Shown: positions 35,362 through 46,190 of the stretch, piece by piece
How the letters are laid out: each line of letters begins with the position of its first letter
Position numbering within the stretch: position 1 is the first letter of the stretch
Source: Toxorhynchites rutilus septentrionalis
Taxonomy: Eukaryota; Arthropoda; Insecta; Diptera; Culicidae
Direction of reading: 5' to 3'
NCBI RefSeq assembly: GCF_029784135.1
Contig: NC_073746.1
Span: forward strand, 259,074,994 to 259,138,993
DNA: 64,000 nucleotides
Program-made: the position numbers and the translations under genes
The notes under the pieces: model-generated
Told to the model about the DNA's origin: nothing
Database searches by the model: none
The model's input: the letters and a program-made list of their open reading frames with translations, nothing else

Positions 35362-36075
35362 ATGGAACTGAATCGTGAACATTTTCGTGCGATGATTTTT
35401 TACGACTTTCAACGTGGATTATCACAACAAGAGTGCGTCAATCAACTTAATTTGACTTTTGGCGATGAAGCTCCATCAAAAACCACTGTGTATCGCTGGT
35501 ATAGTGAATTCAATCGTGGTCGTAGTTCGCTGTCCGACGAGTTTCGTGAAGGTCGTCCAAATATGTCCAAATATTGTGAGATTGAGGCATCCCTAAGCAT
35601 TAGTTCCACCAGCATATATGCGATTTTACATGAACACTTATTTTTTTTTTTATCTTCGCTTATTTTTCGTCGGCCTATTTCCGCCACTTTAGTGCCAATC
35701 ACCGACATCAGGGAGGCGACTCCACCTGTTCCTACCTATCAGACTCAACAACTCATGAGCCGGGCCAACTTCTTTTACTTCCGCTCCGAAGGAAGACGTA
35801 ACCAGAGATTCTTCGCCTCAGAAAATCCCAACGACGCCAGCTGGGATTGAACCCAGGCCGATCGGATTGTGAGGCTGTTACGCTAACCATACAACCACTG
35901 GCGCCGTCTACATGAACACTTAGTTGTGAAAATTATGTTCACGTTGGATCCCACATAATTTGACAATCGCTCAAAAAAAAAGGCTCGTGTCGATTGGAAT
36001 AAATGCTTTGAAAATTGGTTTAAGCGCATGCAAAAGTGTATCGATCATCGTGGCAAGTACTTTGAAAAACAATAA
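35362..36075 (+). pseudogene. mariner transposase, deleted and split by a SINE
   Basis: The frame opens with MELNREHFRAMIFYDFQRGL, followed by DEAPSKTTVYRWYSEFNRGR and LHEHL, the N-terminal helix-turn-helix region of a mariner lineage common in insects. A SINE with a 14 bp target duplication breaks it at 35640. Beyond, SRWIPHNLTIAQKK is readable in another frame, then KARVDW is joined directly to NKCFENWFKRMQKCI and the terminal GKYFEKQ plus TAA. The whole catalytic D,D,D region is deleted. Confidence 0.88.
35641..35908 (-). mobile_element. tRNA-derived SINE, 268 bp, with 14 bp target duplication
   Basis: Flanked by perfect direct repeats tacatgaacactta (35627-35640 and 35909-35922). On the minus strand it starts gacggcgccagtggttgtat. 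It contains a box A-like tggttagcgtaac and a box B-like gggttcaatccc, and ends in a poly-A (poly-T at 35641-35651). These are all marks of a Pol III-transcribed SINE inserted by LINE machinery. The body is about 190 bp of non-tRNA sequence. Its head differs from the SINE at 11662. Confidence 0.92.
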
Positions 36076-36535
36076 AAATATATTCGCAGCTTAACTATTT
36101 GTTTTTGTTCCTATTCCCGAAATATAAATAGTGACCCTCGTATCATTTGCTTGGGTCCGGCTGGAGACGACGACTCGTAAATTGTCTGGCCCCATCCGAG
36201 TAATCTCGGTAACATCGGAGAGGTTTTTTGTTAGCTCTTTAGAGATGCGAATAACATTGAGGGGTTTGGATTTTCGTCTGAAGTACACAATGAATGGGCC
36301 TTTGGAGCCCTCAGGGTATACTTTTTGAAGAAAATCCAGTTTTTCTTTATCCTCCTCATCATCAGAAATTACGTTTTCTATTTCCTTTCTTCTTCCAATT
36401 TCTACTTCACCTTCCGGTTCTTCGGGGGGTTCCGTATCAGAGATATACATTGGCGTCGTTGCGGGATCCTCCCCGCCTTCAGCCATAGTAATAAATTTCG
36501 TCAACTGTTTGATATGAACAGAATTTATTGGCAAT

Positions 36536-37104
36536 AAAAAAAAATAAAAATAAAATATAATAAGATTTTTTTTTTCTATTTTAGTTACAGTAGAACATTA
36601 TAGTTATTCAAACTAATTTTATTAAATTGAATTCAAAAATGAAAAAAGTTCCAACAAATGTTCAAGTGCAATATATATGAAGATGGTCACCCTAATGCCA
36701 ACGCTTGATGATTACGTAAACACCAAGCGAAACAATGGTATTTGTTATGCACAGAAAGTGGAAGAAATGATAGAAAGTAGAAAAAATGAAATAAACTTCT
36801 ACTTGCCGCTGCGGTGTGGCGTATGTGATGAGTATATGTGATCTGTTGACTCGATCCTCAGTGTCTCGATCGTACACCAGTTATTTGGTTGAGATTCACC
36901 ACGTTTGCAAGCGCGCCGGATGAAAAAAAACACAATGGAATCGATGTTATAAAAACACCTCTTTCGAATCGACTGAAGAATGCGTCCGATAAGCTTGCAA
37001 GTGAGCGAACGAAAAACCAATGTGTTGCTAAGCGCGAAACCCGAAGAAGGAATCGTCCGATTCGAGCCATCTTTATTTTGACGTATTCGTTTCTGCCCGT
37101 AGTT
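36536..37104. other. no gene recognised
   Basis: AT-rich stretch (36530-36570) followed by sequence without frames of note. The overlapping minus-strand frames of 61-73 codons at 36692-37070 have no recognisable domain. Confidence 0.35.
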
Positions 37105-37780
37105 CTCGCGTAACTTTTGAAAAGGTCCTATGTAACATTCACATCAACTCGAGAAAAACGGAGTTGAAGATCGGAATATTGTTCCGCGAATTGTTTCAAA
37201 AGGAATCGATCTTTATCACTACTTTTACCACTAGCAGTCAATAATAACTCTGAAAAACCAAATGTAACTGTTGTCATGAGATTTTAGTTAGAAATTCAAG
37301 CCTTCGAGCGAAAAATGTTACATTGGACGTTTTGACTGCCCGCTTTGTACATTGGACAAATAACGTTGCACGATGAGAATCTGAAAATAACTACTAAACA
37401 ACGATCCAAATACTTGCACTTCGTGCTAAAAGCAGATCATTATTGTTATAACTCGTTGAATTGAACTAAAAACGATATCAACACCCGAAAATAACAAAAA
37501 CTCAAAATGACCGAAGTGCGATTTCGTGTTGTATTGGTTGCTTTGTTACTTCGGATGTATCGAGCGTCAGAGGAAAGTGGTGTCCGAAGTAACAGTCGAG
37601 TGCTTAAAATTCGAATCTGTACATTGGTCATTTTTTGTATCGGCGATAAAAAGGTGAAAAGGATAGATACTTGAACGATTGTTTTCTCAATGCATTAAAT
37701 GATTGATAACTAATAGTGTGAATCCATGAACTCGATTTGTTTACATTTGTTACTTAGGACGTTTTCAAAAGTTACGCGAG
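37105..37780. mobile_element. inverted-repeat element, 676 bp, AGTT flanks
   Basis: Left end ctcgcgtaacttttgaaaag, followed by gtcctatgtaac, is mirrored at the right end (gttacttaggac, then cttttgaaaacgt-type inverted sequence ending cgcgag). The tetranucleotide agtt lies directly outside both ends (37101-37104 and 37781-37784), which may be a target duplication. The interior has two tacattggac motifs and no coding capacity. The superfamily is undetermined. Confidence 0.6.
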
Positions 37781-37804
37781 AGTTCAATGTTATGGTATTA
37801 ACGT

Positions 37805-37900
37805 TCAAAACTTTGCAGTTCAGCGTCACTCTTTTGTTTTCGAAACGTTGAACTTACACCCCGGTACAGAAATGAAAGATGTAGTCCTACGGCAAAATCT
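37805..37900 (-). repeat. fragment of the 4-8 kb repeat family
   Basis: Minus-strand match to 3965-4020 and 7505-7560: tagtcctac (as gtaggactac on minus), tttcatttctgtaccggggt, and ttcgaaaaca. Confidence 0.6.
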
Positions 37901-40520
37901 TTGGACGATTTTTGGGTTTCCAGAAAATTCAAACTTTAACCGTTTTGCGACTTTAGTGAATGAAGCCCGAATAAGCTGAAATTTTGCATAGCGTATTTTT
38001 TCGTCGAAATCAACATTTTGCAGGAAATTCCAAATTCGTTGGACACTTTTTCCCATACATTCATTGGCATCCTACTGATAGCCGAAAGAATCAAATTATT
38101 TCAGCAAGCTAGACTGCTCGTTCCGTGCCATAGAGCCATCCAGCTGGGACTGATAGAAATTATTTTGACGAACCTCAAACGGAATATGTATTTCAATAAT
38201 TTCGTGGCCAAAACGGAGAAGCAGCTAATCGCCAAGGTCTCGAAAGAGCTGAAGAATGTACCGACATCCATCTTTTTCTCGGCCATGGCTATGGTTCCAG
38301 CCAATTACCGAAAAAAAATCCAACTTAGTTCCATTGCATTATATTTTTTTTCATCGACATCCGAAAATAGTTAATTTTTCAATGCATACGTTTTTTATTG
38401 TAAAACCGATTTTCGATCCATACATGAAATTCGTTCCACAATCCGAAACATTATTTCATCACTCTGTACTATTTACATTATTCTGTTCAATCGTTATCAA
38501 ATCATGCACCCCTAGTGGGGAAAAAATAAATCCATGCTATTTTCATCGTGGCATCCATGCGGAATGTTTTACGTTCATTGATTTTCACGGCATCGTTAAG
38601 CAGAGCGTCCGTGAAAGTTTCCCGCTATTATTCATCCCCACCGAAAGCTGCTCTCCAAATCACGTATTTAGTGCTACTGAGGGTCGGTCTTTACTAGGTC
38701 AACATGCACTGTTCATGCTGCTTGTACAAATCCCGCCGTTGTTGTCGTAATCCGCCATCATTGCAAAACCCATTACCGTCAACGGTCACGAGTGACGCAA
38801 CAGCGAATGGGACGGATCCATAAATAGTTCCTCTGCAGTGTCTCCCATGGATGGCTTCTGAGATGCGCCCGGAGCACGATTGAGCTATGTTTCAATCACG
38901 TGTTTCGTCGGGTTGGGTGTAGGGCCACAGGCTACAGACGGAAGTCCCACCGTGGACCACGTCGTGTCTGTGATAATAAAGATAAGGGATAAACGGGAGG
39001 AAAACATCCGTACGTGCACGAAATACGCTATCGTTTTGTGGTGGTGGTGGCTTTCGGTTTACGTCGGTCGACCGGGACAACCGGTTTGAATTACACTTTT
39101 ATTTCTTCTTCTGACTTTTGTAACCTCGGTACGATTGGTTCTCAACTCTCGATTTGCCCGCATATAAACAGACTTTCAATGGGATTAAGAATCGGGTAGT
39201 CAACCCTCGAGCTAACGACATTATTGCTAATAAGATTTGATTTATTTATCTTTAGCATAACGATGTCTATAAATCATCAGATTTATTTACGTTATTGATG
39301 TTATTATTCGGCAATCTAGCAGATGGAATGTCGTTATCTGGAGGGACGGTGGTAATGATTTGTGGAGTGCCACAGCTACGCCTAAAAGTATAAGAACTCA
39401 CTGAAGAGTTTCGCGATTCAGTCGTACGAAAATTTAAAACCAAAATTAACCAACTTTCGCTACGCAATTAGCCTTCAATCGATGGCAGATCGGAAAACTT
39501 CTTCATCAAGTGAATTGACATCCAGGACGTTTTGAAAGGGAAGCCAGCCTCCTAAATATCGCTGATAAAATTACGCCCAGCTATATTTTGTGCCATCCGT
39601 GGAGCTTTCTTCTCCATCCTCATTTCGTGGTCTCTTATTTATAACTAAATTTTGAACAGAGACCCACCCCCAAAAGTTTTCTAATCGATTCGCGATGTCA
39701 AATGTCGCTGATTCCGAATCTTCGTGACAGCAAACGGGCCATTTGTGTTATCGTAACATTTTTTTCTCTTTTATTCGTGCTCTGATCGCAAGTGCGTGAG
39801 ACAGGCTCAGAAATGTCTTCCGATTCTGCTGTTTTGTTGGGCATTTTTGTGCTATCGGAGGGTAAAAAAAACAGCAGCTGAAATAACCGAGTGAGAGTGC
39901 CAGCAACTATACTGTACAAATATCTTTCCAAAAATGGCGCCAAGGACGTGAGAACGAAATTACAATTTAATTTGTTCACTGTTTTTTTTTGTCGGGCTTG
40001 AAGTTTTCCATGATTTCCACAGCGCAGTAATACTGCAGATGGGCCCATGTTATGTGCTAAAGGCTAACTTTTCATGCTTGTCGATTCGCTACACAAGCGA
40101 CGGGTTATTAGAGAAACTTGACATCGATATAACGTGCAGAATGATTAATGTTGCTTGGGCCGTTGTGTTCTGTTATTTTTTACATGATGTTGCCTTGTAC
40201 TATGATAAACAGCAGCTCGTAGTTGTTGCAGAAGCATAGCGAATTGCGTAAACCCAACCCGAAAATGAATGTTCGTGAGGAATGTAAGGGTTACAATGTT
40301 TTTTGACGAGGTTTCGAAGTGAAACCAGCTATGATAAACGAAAAAGCTGGTTGCTTTTTCACAGACTTATTACGTTTCAAAAACGTTCATAAGAAAATTT
40401 AAAAATCATCAATCACTAAATTATTCGGTTAACATTATCACAGTTCATACAAACTTGAAATACTAGCAGACTCGTCGAGCTTCTTCCCGTCACAATTGAT
40501 TTTTTGATTCAAATAATATT
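37901..40520. other. long transposon-poor region without a recognised gene
   Basis: I found no transposon ends and no repeats shared with the rest of the window. Frames of 118 (38018-38374, plus), 164 (38256-38750, plus) and 116 codons (39698-40048, minus) are present, but none has a signal peptide, domain or motif I recognise, and two overlap each other in different frames. The 38750-39130 part is GC-richer. It may be single-copy intergenic or intronic DNA. Confidence 0.3.
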
Positions 40521-40524
40521 AGTT

Positions 40525-40805
40525 TGGGGAAAAAGTAATCCATTATTTTTGGGTGAAATTTTAAAAAAAATAACATGCTTCGGATTGTCCGATCTGGGTC
40601 AAATATGCACCGTTTTATTGGAAAATTTGTTGCCATCCTAAAGGTAGCTTCATAATGCTCATAATTAATAGAGAAAAATTCTAGCGATAGATTTTTACAA
40701 TCTCCTCTTGATTCCGATTTCTTATTGCTCAGGAAATTTTACAATGCGAGAAAAAGGTGGTAAACGCCTGGTGCGAGGTTCGGACTATATGGTGGACGCA
40801 TTGAA
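40525..40805 (-). mobile_element. mariner 3' fragment, minus orientation
   Basis: Closely similar to the terminal part of the 8912-9200 relic: an end with ttggggaaaaagtaatccat, then gtcaaatatgcaccgtttta, ttgccatcctaaaggtagct, and cggactatatggtggacgca near 40782 (the PPYSP block read in reverse). It breaks off at about 40805 inside the third catalytic block. No open frame is left. Confidence 0.7.
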
Positions 40806-40996
40806 ACTTGCGTAGGCGAATTGTAATATATAGCATATCAAACAAATCTTAGAGAATTTCCGATTCGATTGGTATACAAATCATGAGAATTCGTTCACAG
40901 TGTAAATAGTTATTAACGTTAATTTTATTTCATAAAAACGTGACCTGTTTTCTGATTTGGTACCCTTCCTGAAAGACGTAGTTCTACGTCAAAATT
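40806..40996 (-). repeat. fragment of the 4-8 kb repeat family
   Basis: Reverse-oriented match to about 6370-6540: gattcgattggtatacaaat, ttcgttcacagtg, ttattaacgttaattttatt, aaaacgtgacctgttttctg and acgtagttctacgtca. The same block is carried in each unit of the 1.13 kb duplication (24850-24960 and 25990-26100). Confidence 0.6.
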
Positions 40997-41111
40997 AACA
41001 AAAATAAATTATTAACAACATTCACTATTTCAGCGGCCTGGCTTGCATTTTCGCCTTTATAAAAAAAAAGTTTAAATGTACTGATTTTTCTCTTTCTTGG
41101 CTTCCATTGTT

Positions 41112-41167
41112 AACCCGAACCCCCGGCATGTTAGGTGTGACGTTAACCACTCGGCCACGGGAGCACT
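41112..41167 (-). mobile_element. SINE head fragment
   Basis: On the minus strand it reads tagtgctcccgtggccgagt, then ggttaacgtcacac and gccgggggttcgggtt. This is the tRNA-like head of the SINE at 11662, cut at box B. Only about 56 bp remain. Confidence 0.7.
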
Positions 41168-41399
41168 ACAATGCTTACTCTGGTTTATTTATCAAGATTT
41201 TTATAGATGATCTATAAATATTATTTGGGTTTTATACCCAGGTGTACAACAACGATTGCCTTCTTTCGTCTCCCATCAAGCAAAACGCATTTGAAACTGT
41301 AATTGTCGTGAGCACTCAGAGCACGGAAAAGAAATCCCTTTGGAAATTTCGGAAGTACATTTGACTGAGTGGTAAACAATCAATATTTTTTAGCTAATT

Positions 41400-41935
41400 G
41401 AAAACGTCGAACTTTTTACAGCTTACATTTCCATGTGGGAAAGGTGGTTTAAACGATTCAGTTGCAATAATTTTAATTTGGATGAGAAACAATACCAAAA
41501 ACCACCGAAAAAATTCAAGACACACAATTGGTAGCACCTACCGTTCGATCTCTGAACCCTAAACGGTATCGCAATAATCAATACGTTCAAACAGTTCAAT
41601 CTCTGGAGGAAAAACTACCGTAATAGAAGAATAGACACGACAAGGCAATTTTATAGCACGACAATTCCAGGCAACATGTTCATGGATCTGTGAAGAGCCA
41701 TCTTGGAAGAGTGAATTGGGAGAGGTTATCTGTTACGCCACATTCCCCAGACATTGCTCGCTCAGATCACTTCTGGTTTCAGTCCATGATGTCAGCCCTT
41801 TCTGAAGAGCGGTTCCGATCTTATGAAATAAAACATTGGCTCGAAAACTTCACAACAACCAGAATTCTACCAGCGTGGAATCTGTGTATTGTTTATTCCC
41901 GATGGAGCATACTTTGAATAAAGAAGTAGTTAGTT
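41400..41935 (+). pseudogene. mariner transposase relic with central deletion
   Basis: The plus strand first reads WERWFKRFSCNNFNLDEK and PPKKFQDTQL (the N-terminal linker), later LQHDNSRQHVHGS-like residues. It then reads SHLGRVNWERLSVTPHSPDI and ARSDHFWFQSMMSALSEERF in the place of the third catalytic block (YSPDIAPSDYHLF in intact relatives). The residues between are mostly gone and the frame is interrupted. The catalytic aspartate context ARSDHFWF departs from the consensus. It belongs to the same lineage as the N-terminal relic at 16405. Confidence 0.75.
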
Positions 41936-42727
41936 TTATGTTCCAAACGAATGATTTTTTATCGAAGAAACTTGTTCACCTAATAATTTTGACATTTTCA
42001 AAATGTCACCTATCAATGACTTATAATACTTACATATTTTTTAATATCCGATTTTTATGTATTTGTTCATGTTGAACTGGTGACCTTCAGAAGTATCCTT
42101 TCTGTTCACTAGTAAGCTTCTGAATTTGAATGGAATTCCTGATTTATACCTGATTTATATTTGTCGTTCTAGAAAGACAACATTCGTATAATATTTTCAA
42201 TTAAAACGAACACGAATATCACGAAAGTCATGAAATGTCGAAAACAATTGGTTTCATTTACTCTCGCTGATCCAATTCTACACATCCCGTATCCTGATAA
42301 CCCGTCGTAGGTCCCCACCGGAAAATACTTTCTCCACGACATCATAAGTTTGCATTTTTTCCAACGATTTCACAAAAGTTCTAATCCATGACGTTGAACA
42401 ACCATTCTTGCTTAAGCGCATTATGAAGTGTGCTATTATTCTCTCACTGAAAATTATCTTCCAAAACTTTCTCCTTTCTTTTTCAAACGGTCGTTTGGAT
42501 CGTTCCCAATTCCCATCAGTGTGATACGATAAGGCACACAGCCTTGTGGCTGAAAAGTGAGGTGAGAACAAAAGAAGCTTAAACAAAAAAAAATAACACT
42601 TCACCTGCCCATGATTGTATGTTTGGGCTAACCACCAACATCATCATTATTGGGAAATTGTAACTGTGGAGTTGCTCGAAAAGTAATTGCCATTTTTTTT
42701 CATTAAAAATGAAATACAATTTTTTGT
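41936..42727. other. no gene recognised
   Basis: The minus-strand 108-codon frame at 42278-42604 has no recognisable domain; nothing else is visible. Confidence 0.35.
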
Positions 42728-43465
42728 ACTTAGAATAAAGCTTAAACTCTCAAGTTTTGGAATATTTGACGAACAAATTTTTATTTTGTTAAGTGTAGAT
42801 GTAGTGAACAAAAATATCGGAAAGAAATAAAAAATCTATTTCTTTCTATTTTTATGGATTATGTGGACTAACACATTTTCTTGCTGATACAAACAAAAAT
42901 TATTTCAATAGAAAATCTAATTAGCCTTATCAACCAGCTTTCATTTGATTCCTATAACGTTCCTGTAGGACCTATCAATACAGGTATATTGTTGTTTGAA
43001 TGAAAAATTTCCCCTTCGTTTTTGATAATTCTTTTGTTCGATAAACAATGATCGCATCGCAAATCGAAAGGTACTTTTGAAAACACCAATAAAGGTACAA
43101 TGATAATTTGTTACATTGGTGGAGAAAAACATATTAGAAATTTTTGCATCGATTTTAAAAAAGTGCTTATTATTATTTATTGAACAATTAATCATCAAAT
43201 AATTTCTCCATTTTCCATTAACACAAAAATATCTCTGTATTGAAATATCCTACAGGAACGTTATAGGAATCAAATGAAATCTGGTTTATATGGGTGATTG
43301 GATTTGCTATTAAGTTAGATATCAGCAAAAGAAAGTGTAAGTTCATATAATCTTTGAAAAAATAGAAAGAAATTGATTTTTTATCTCTTTCCGATATTTT
43401 GTTCTCTTCATCTGTTCGTAAAATATCCCAAAACATGAGAGTTAATGCTTTAATATGTGTGCATC
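42728..43465. repeat. large foldback element, arms of about 250 bp
   Basis: The left half (about 42735-42998) and right half (about 43215-43462) are inverted copies. Examples are ttgattcctataacgttcct with gtagga (42948-42973) against its mirror at 43250-43275, aaatatcggaaagaaat against atctctttccgatatttt, and aactctcaagttttggaata against its mirror near 43440. Arms are perhaps three quarters identical, with a ~200 bp centre. There is no coding capacity. Confidence 0.7.
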
Positions 43466-43515
43466 CCATCTTTATGCGTTCGTTCCATGTACATTTTTTT
43501 ATATTTTATTTGTAA

Positions 43516-44852
43516 CTAGCTGACCCGGCAAACTTCGTCCCGCGCAAAATTAGTTTTTTGTTATCAATACCTTCAAACATTGACGTTTTCTTACTAAGCG
43601 CAAGTTCATGAGTCCAATCGAAGAACTATTCATTGACTGATCTTCTAACCGAACCTTTACTTTTTCCTTTTACTATAAAATTCCTAGTACTTCTACCAAA
43701 ACTTGTCATAATAATATCAGATTATTTTCAGACACAATTCACGTTCAAGATTTTTCAACCACTTGCAAATAACATGTTTATCCGTTACATGGAATAAATG
43801 TTCGATACAGAAAATATGATAGAATAAAGACAGACCTCTCCCCTCTTCTCCCGTTAGAGAGGGGGGAGAAGTGTCTAACCACCATAGAAACAGTTATTCC
43901 ATCCTAAAATCTCCATGTGTCAAATTTGGTTTCGTTTGCTTGATTAATTCTCGAGTTATGCATAAATTTGTGTTTCATTTGTGTAGGAGACCCCCCCCCC
44001 TTTGAGAGGGGGGAGGAGTGTCGAACCACCTTAGAAATGTTTCTTTCCCATAAAACCTCCACATGCTAAATTTAGTTCCATTTGCTTGATTAGTCCTTGA
44101 ATTATGCGGAAATGTATGCGTCATTTGTATGGCAGTCACCCTGCCCCTCAGAGAGAAGGGGGGAGTGTCTATTCACCATAGAAACGTTTTGTGTCCCCTA
44201 AAATCTTCGCACGCCAAATTTGGCATTTTCTTGATTAGTTTTCGAGTTATGCAGAAATTTGTCTTTCATTTGTTTCATTTCAGCTCCCCCTTAGAGAGGG
44301 GGGTGGAGAGTCTAACCACAGTGAAAACGTTTATTGCACCCTAAAACCTCCATACGCATAATTTGGTTTCATTTGCTGGATCAATTCCCGAGTAATGCAG
44401 AAATTTGTGTTCATTTGTATGGCAGCCCCCCCTTAAAGAAGGGAGTGGGGAGTCTAACCATCATAGGAACATTTATTGCACCCTAAAACCTCCATATGCA
44501 TAATTTGGTTTCATTTGCTTGATCAATTCCCGAGTAATGCAGAAATTTATGTTCATTTGTATGGCAGCCCCCCCCCCTAAGAGAGGGGGGGGGGAGTATC
44601 TTACCACATGCCAAATTTCGTTTCATTTGCTTGATTAAATCTCGAGTAATGTAGAAATTTGTGTTTCATTTGTATGGCCGCCACCATCCCCCCCCCCCTT
44701 AGAGAGAGTTTCAAACTATCATGAAAACCTACCTCGGCTCGAAAACCCCTGCATACCAATTTTCATGTCGATCGGTTCAGTAGTTTCCGAGTCCATAAGA
44801 ATCAGATAGGCAGACGGACAGACAGACAGAAATCCATTTTTATATATTTAGA
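43516..44852 (+). repeat. ACCCGGC-type repeat with poly-C/G monomers, copy 1
   Basis: Starts ctagctgacccggcaaactt and ends with gtcgatcggttcagtagttt, a (gaca)n-like stretch near 44815 and tttttatatattta. Inside are about six to seven diverged monomers of roughly 125-145 bp. Each contains a C-tract/short spacer/G-tract (for example ccccccccctaagagagggg at about 44571), gtgtctaaccaccatagaaa, ccctaaaacctccacatg, aatttggtttcatttgcttg and tcgagttatgcagaaatttg. Each C/G tract is itself a small hairpin. There is no real coding frame. Confidence 0.8.
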
Positions 44853-45737
44853 CTAGCGACCCGGCAAACTTCGTCCCGCCCAAAATTAGTTTTTTGTTAT
44901 CAATACCTTCAAACATTCACGTTTTCTTACTATGAGCAAGTTCATGGGTCTAATCGCAGAACTGTTCATTGTTCATTGTCAATCATTGTTCATTGATTGA
45001 CTAATTGACTAATCGACCCATTGAATTTACCTTTTACTATAAAATTCCTAGTATTTCTAACAAAACTCATCAACACAATTCTCGTTCAAGATTTTTCAAC
45101 CAATTGCAAATAACATGTTTCTCCGTTACATGGAATAAATGTTTTATACAGAAAATATGATAGAATAAAGACAGCCCTAAATCGGACCTTCCTCGAGTTC
45201 TACTCTTATCAACACATTCGACGATCCTTTTTTTTTGTATAAATAGAAGAAGATATAGGAGTGCGTTTCATCACATTATAATCCATTTCCAGTTTCGAAC
45301 AAACACCAAATGGACTAACAGCACTTGTAACGATGTAACTGTAGAATACATGCGAATTGAAATTTTTCGAATTTTCCCATTTTCCTTGAGAGTTTTCCGA
45401 AAATTTTTAATTGTCATGTTTGGTTGGAATATGTGTATTATTTTCATGGAACCCTCTCCATTCAGAGAAGGGAGGGGTGTCATACCATTATAGAAACATT
45501 TCTCGTACCAAAAAACCCTCACATTCCAAATTTGGCTCTATTTGCTTTATTAGTACTCAAGTTATGCAGAAGTTTGTGATTCCTTTGTCTGTTTGTTCCC
45601 TATAGAGAGGGGGAGGAGTGTCAAACCACTTAAGAAACGTTTCTTGTCTCCTAAAACCTTCCCATGCCAAATTTTGCTCCTTATGCTTAATTAGTTTTCG
45701 AGTTATGCAGAAATTTGTTTTCCATGTATGGCAGCTG
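44853..45737 (+). repeat. ACCCGGC-type repeat, copy 2, truncated
   Basis: Begins ctagcgacccggcaaacttc directly after copy 1, so the two are head to tail. It carries an extra left-hand block with tataggagtgcgtttcatca (45254), shared with 17385-18100 and 53330-54700. Two to three monomers follow, and it stops at about 45737, where LINE sequence begins. The end block with gtcgatcggttcag is missing. Confidence 0.75.
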
Positions 45738-46190
45738 GAACGCTAGTTCGGGTGTATCGTCAACCCAAAACTTGGTATGATAAGATCATTTCTACACGGA
45801 TGTTAACAAAAAATATTAGTCAAAACGGTCATCTTTTCAGAACCAACATCTCGATTCGAATCAATGCGAGTGCGGTAAGGGATACGCTGTTATTGATCAT
45901 CTCGTCTGGGAATGCGAACATTTAGAGGAAGATCGAAACAACGTCCTGACCGGAACTACTATTCAACCAGTTCGAGATATTCTTGCAAACCATGAAACTC
46001 TTGTGCGAATTCTTCATGAAATCGAAAATTCACTATGATTTTGTACATTATTTGCATGCCCAATTTTGACCAGACACTTAGTATAAGTTAGGTAAGGTAG
46101 TTAGTTACCTCTTCTTGTCCATTCTCTTGTATGTAGGATAAGCGAAAGAAAGCTAGGGGGAAAGCTATTAAATGTTTAAAAAGTATGTAT
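45738..46190 (+). pseudogene. LINE ORF2 C-terminus and 3' UTR, 5' truncated
   Basis: The plus strand reads NGHLFRTN, then after small frame breaks CECGKGYAVIDHLVWEC (the cysteine-histidine motif at the end of RNase H-bearing LINEs), TTIQPVRDILANHETLVRIL and a TGA near 46038. A 3' untranslated part follows to about 46190. The same zinc motif, in a different sequence, ends the LINE at 31.7 kb, so this is a second, related lineage. Strong 5' truncation is normal for LINE insertions. Confidence 0.8.

Larger units (their letters stand above)
35188..36140 (+). mobile_element. internally deleted mariner inserted in LINE ORF1
   Basis: The inverted ends cgagggtcactatttatatt (35188) and its mirror (ending 36140) are flanked by TA (35186-35187 and 36141-36142). 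Excising it reconnects the LINE ORF1 reading. Without the SINE it carries, the element would be about 670 bp, half the normal size. The ends differ completely from those of copies A-C and of the 13.4 kb element, so it is a separate mariner lineage. Confidence 0.9.
34252..36486 (-). pseudogene. LINE ORF1 (gag-like, zinc knuckles), interrupted by mariner
   Basis: ORF1 starts at the ATG 36484-36486 (MAEGGEDPATTP) with an acidic N-terminus. It reads through GPFIVYFRRKSKPLNVIRIS to SSRTQAND, where the mariner at 35188-36140 is inserted. It resumes below 35187 with CDLFAIEYRVYVPCRNVEID and VGRFKNSSLKTVKIL. After a frameshift near 34900, zinc knuckles follow: CNNCKQLGHTAVYC (CX2CX4HX4C), a variant CADCGESH, and CLHCDGAPHNLSQC. 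The ORF1 product binds element RNA in related LINEs. The C-terminus is cut at LSDLVDNILN, joined directly to endonuclease sequence. Confidence 0.88.
31206..36535 (-). mobile_element. I-type LINE (ORF1 + endonuclease + RT remnant + RNase H), degenerate
   Basis: The element reads on the minus strand from about 36535 (5' side) to about 31206, where a T run on the plus strand (31207-31217) marks a probable poly-A tail. Order of parts: ORF1 with zinc knuckles (36486 to 34252, split by a mariner insertion), endonuclease (about 34265 to 33498), reverse transcriptase remnant (about 33490 to 32960), and RNase H with a C-terminal cysteine-histidine motif (about 32960 to 31729). An ORF1-endonuclease-RT-RNase H order is typical of I-clade and related LINEs. 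Two internal deletions and several frameshifts make it non-autonomous. Confidence 0.9.

Noticed and set aside
38256..38750. 164-codon plus-strand frame as a possible gene
   Set aside because: Composition is like its AT-rich surroundings, it overlaps another frame, and it has no domain, signal peptide or plausible splice context that I could support.
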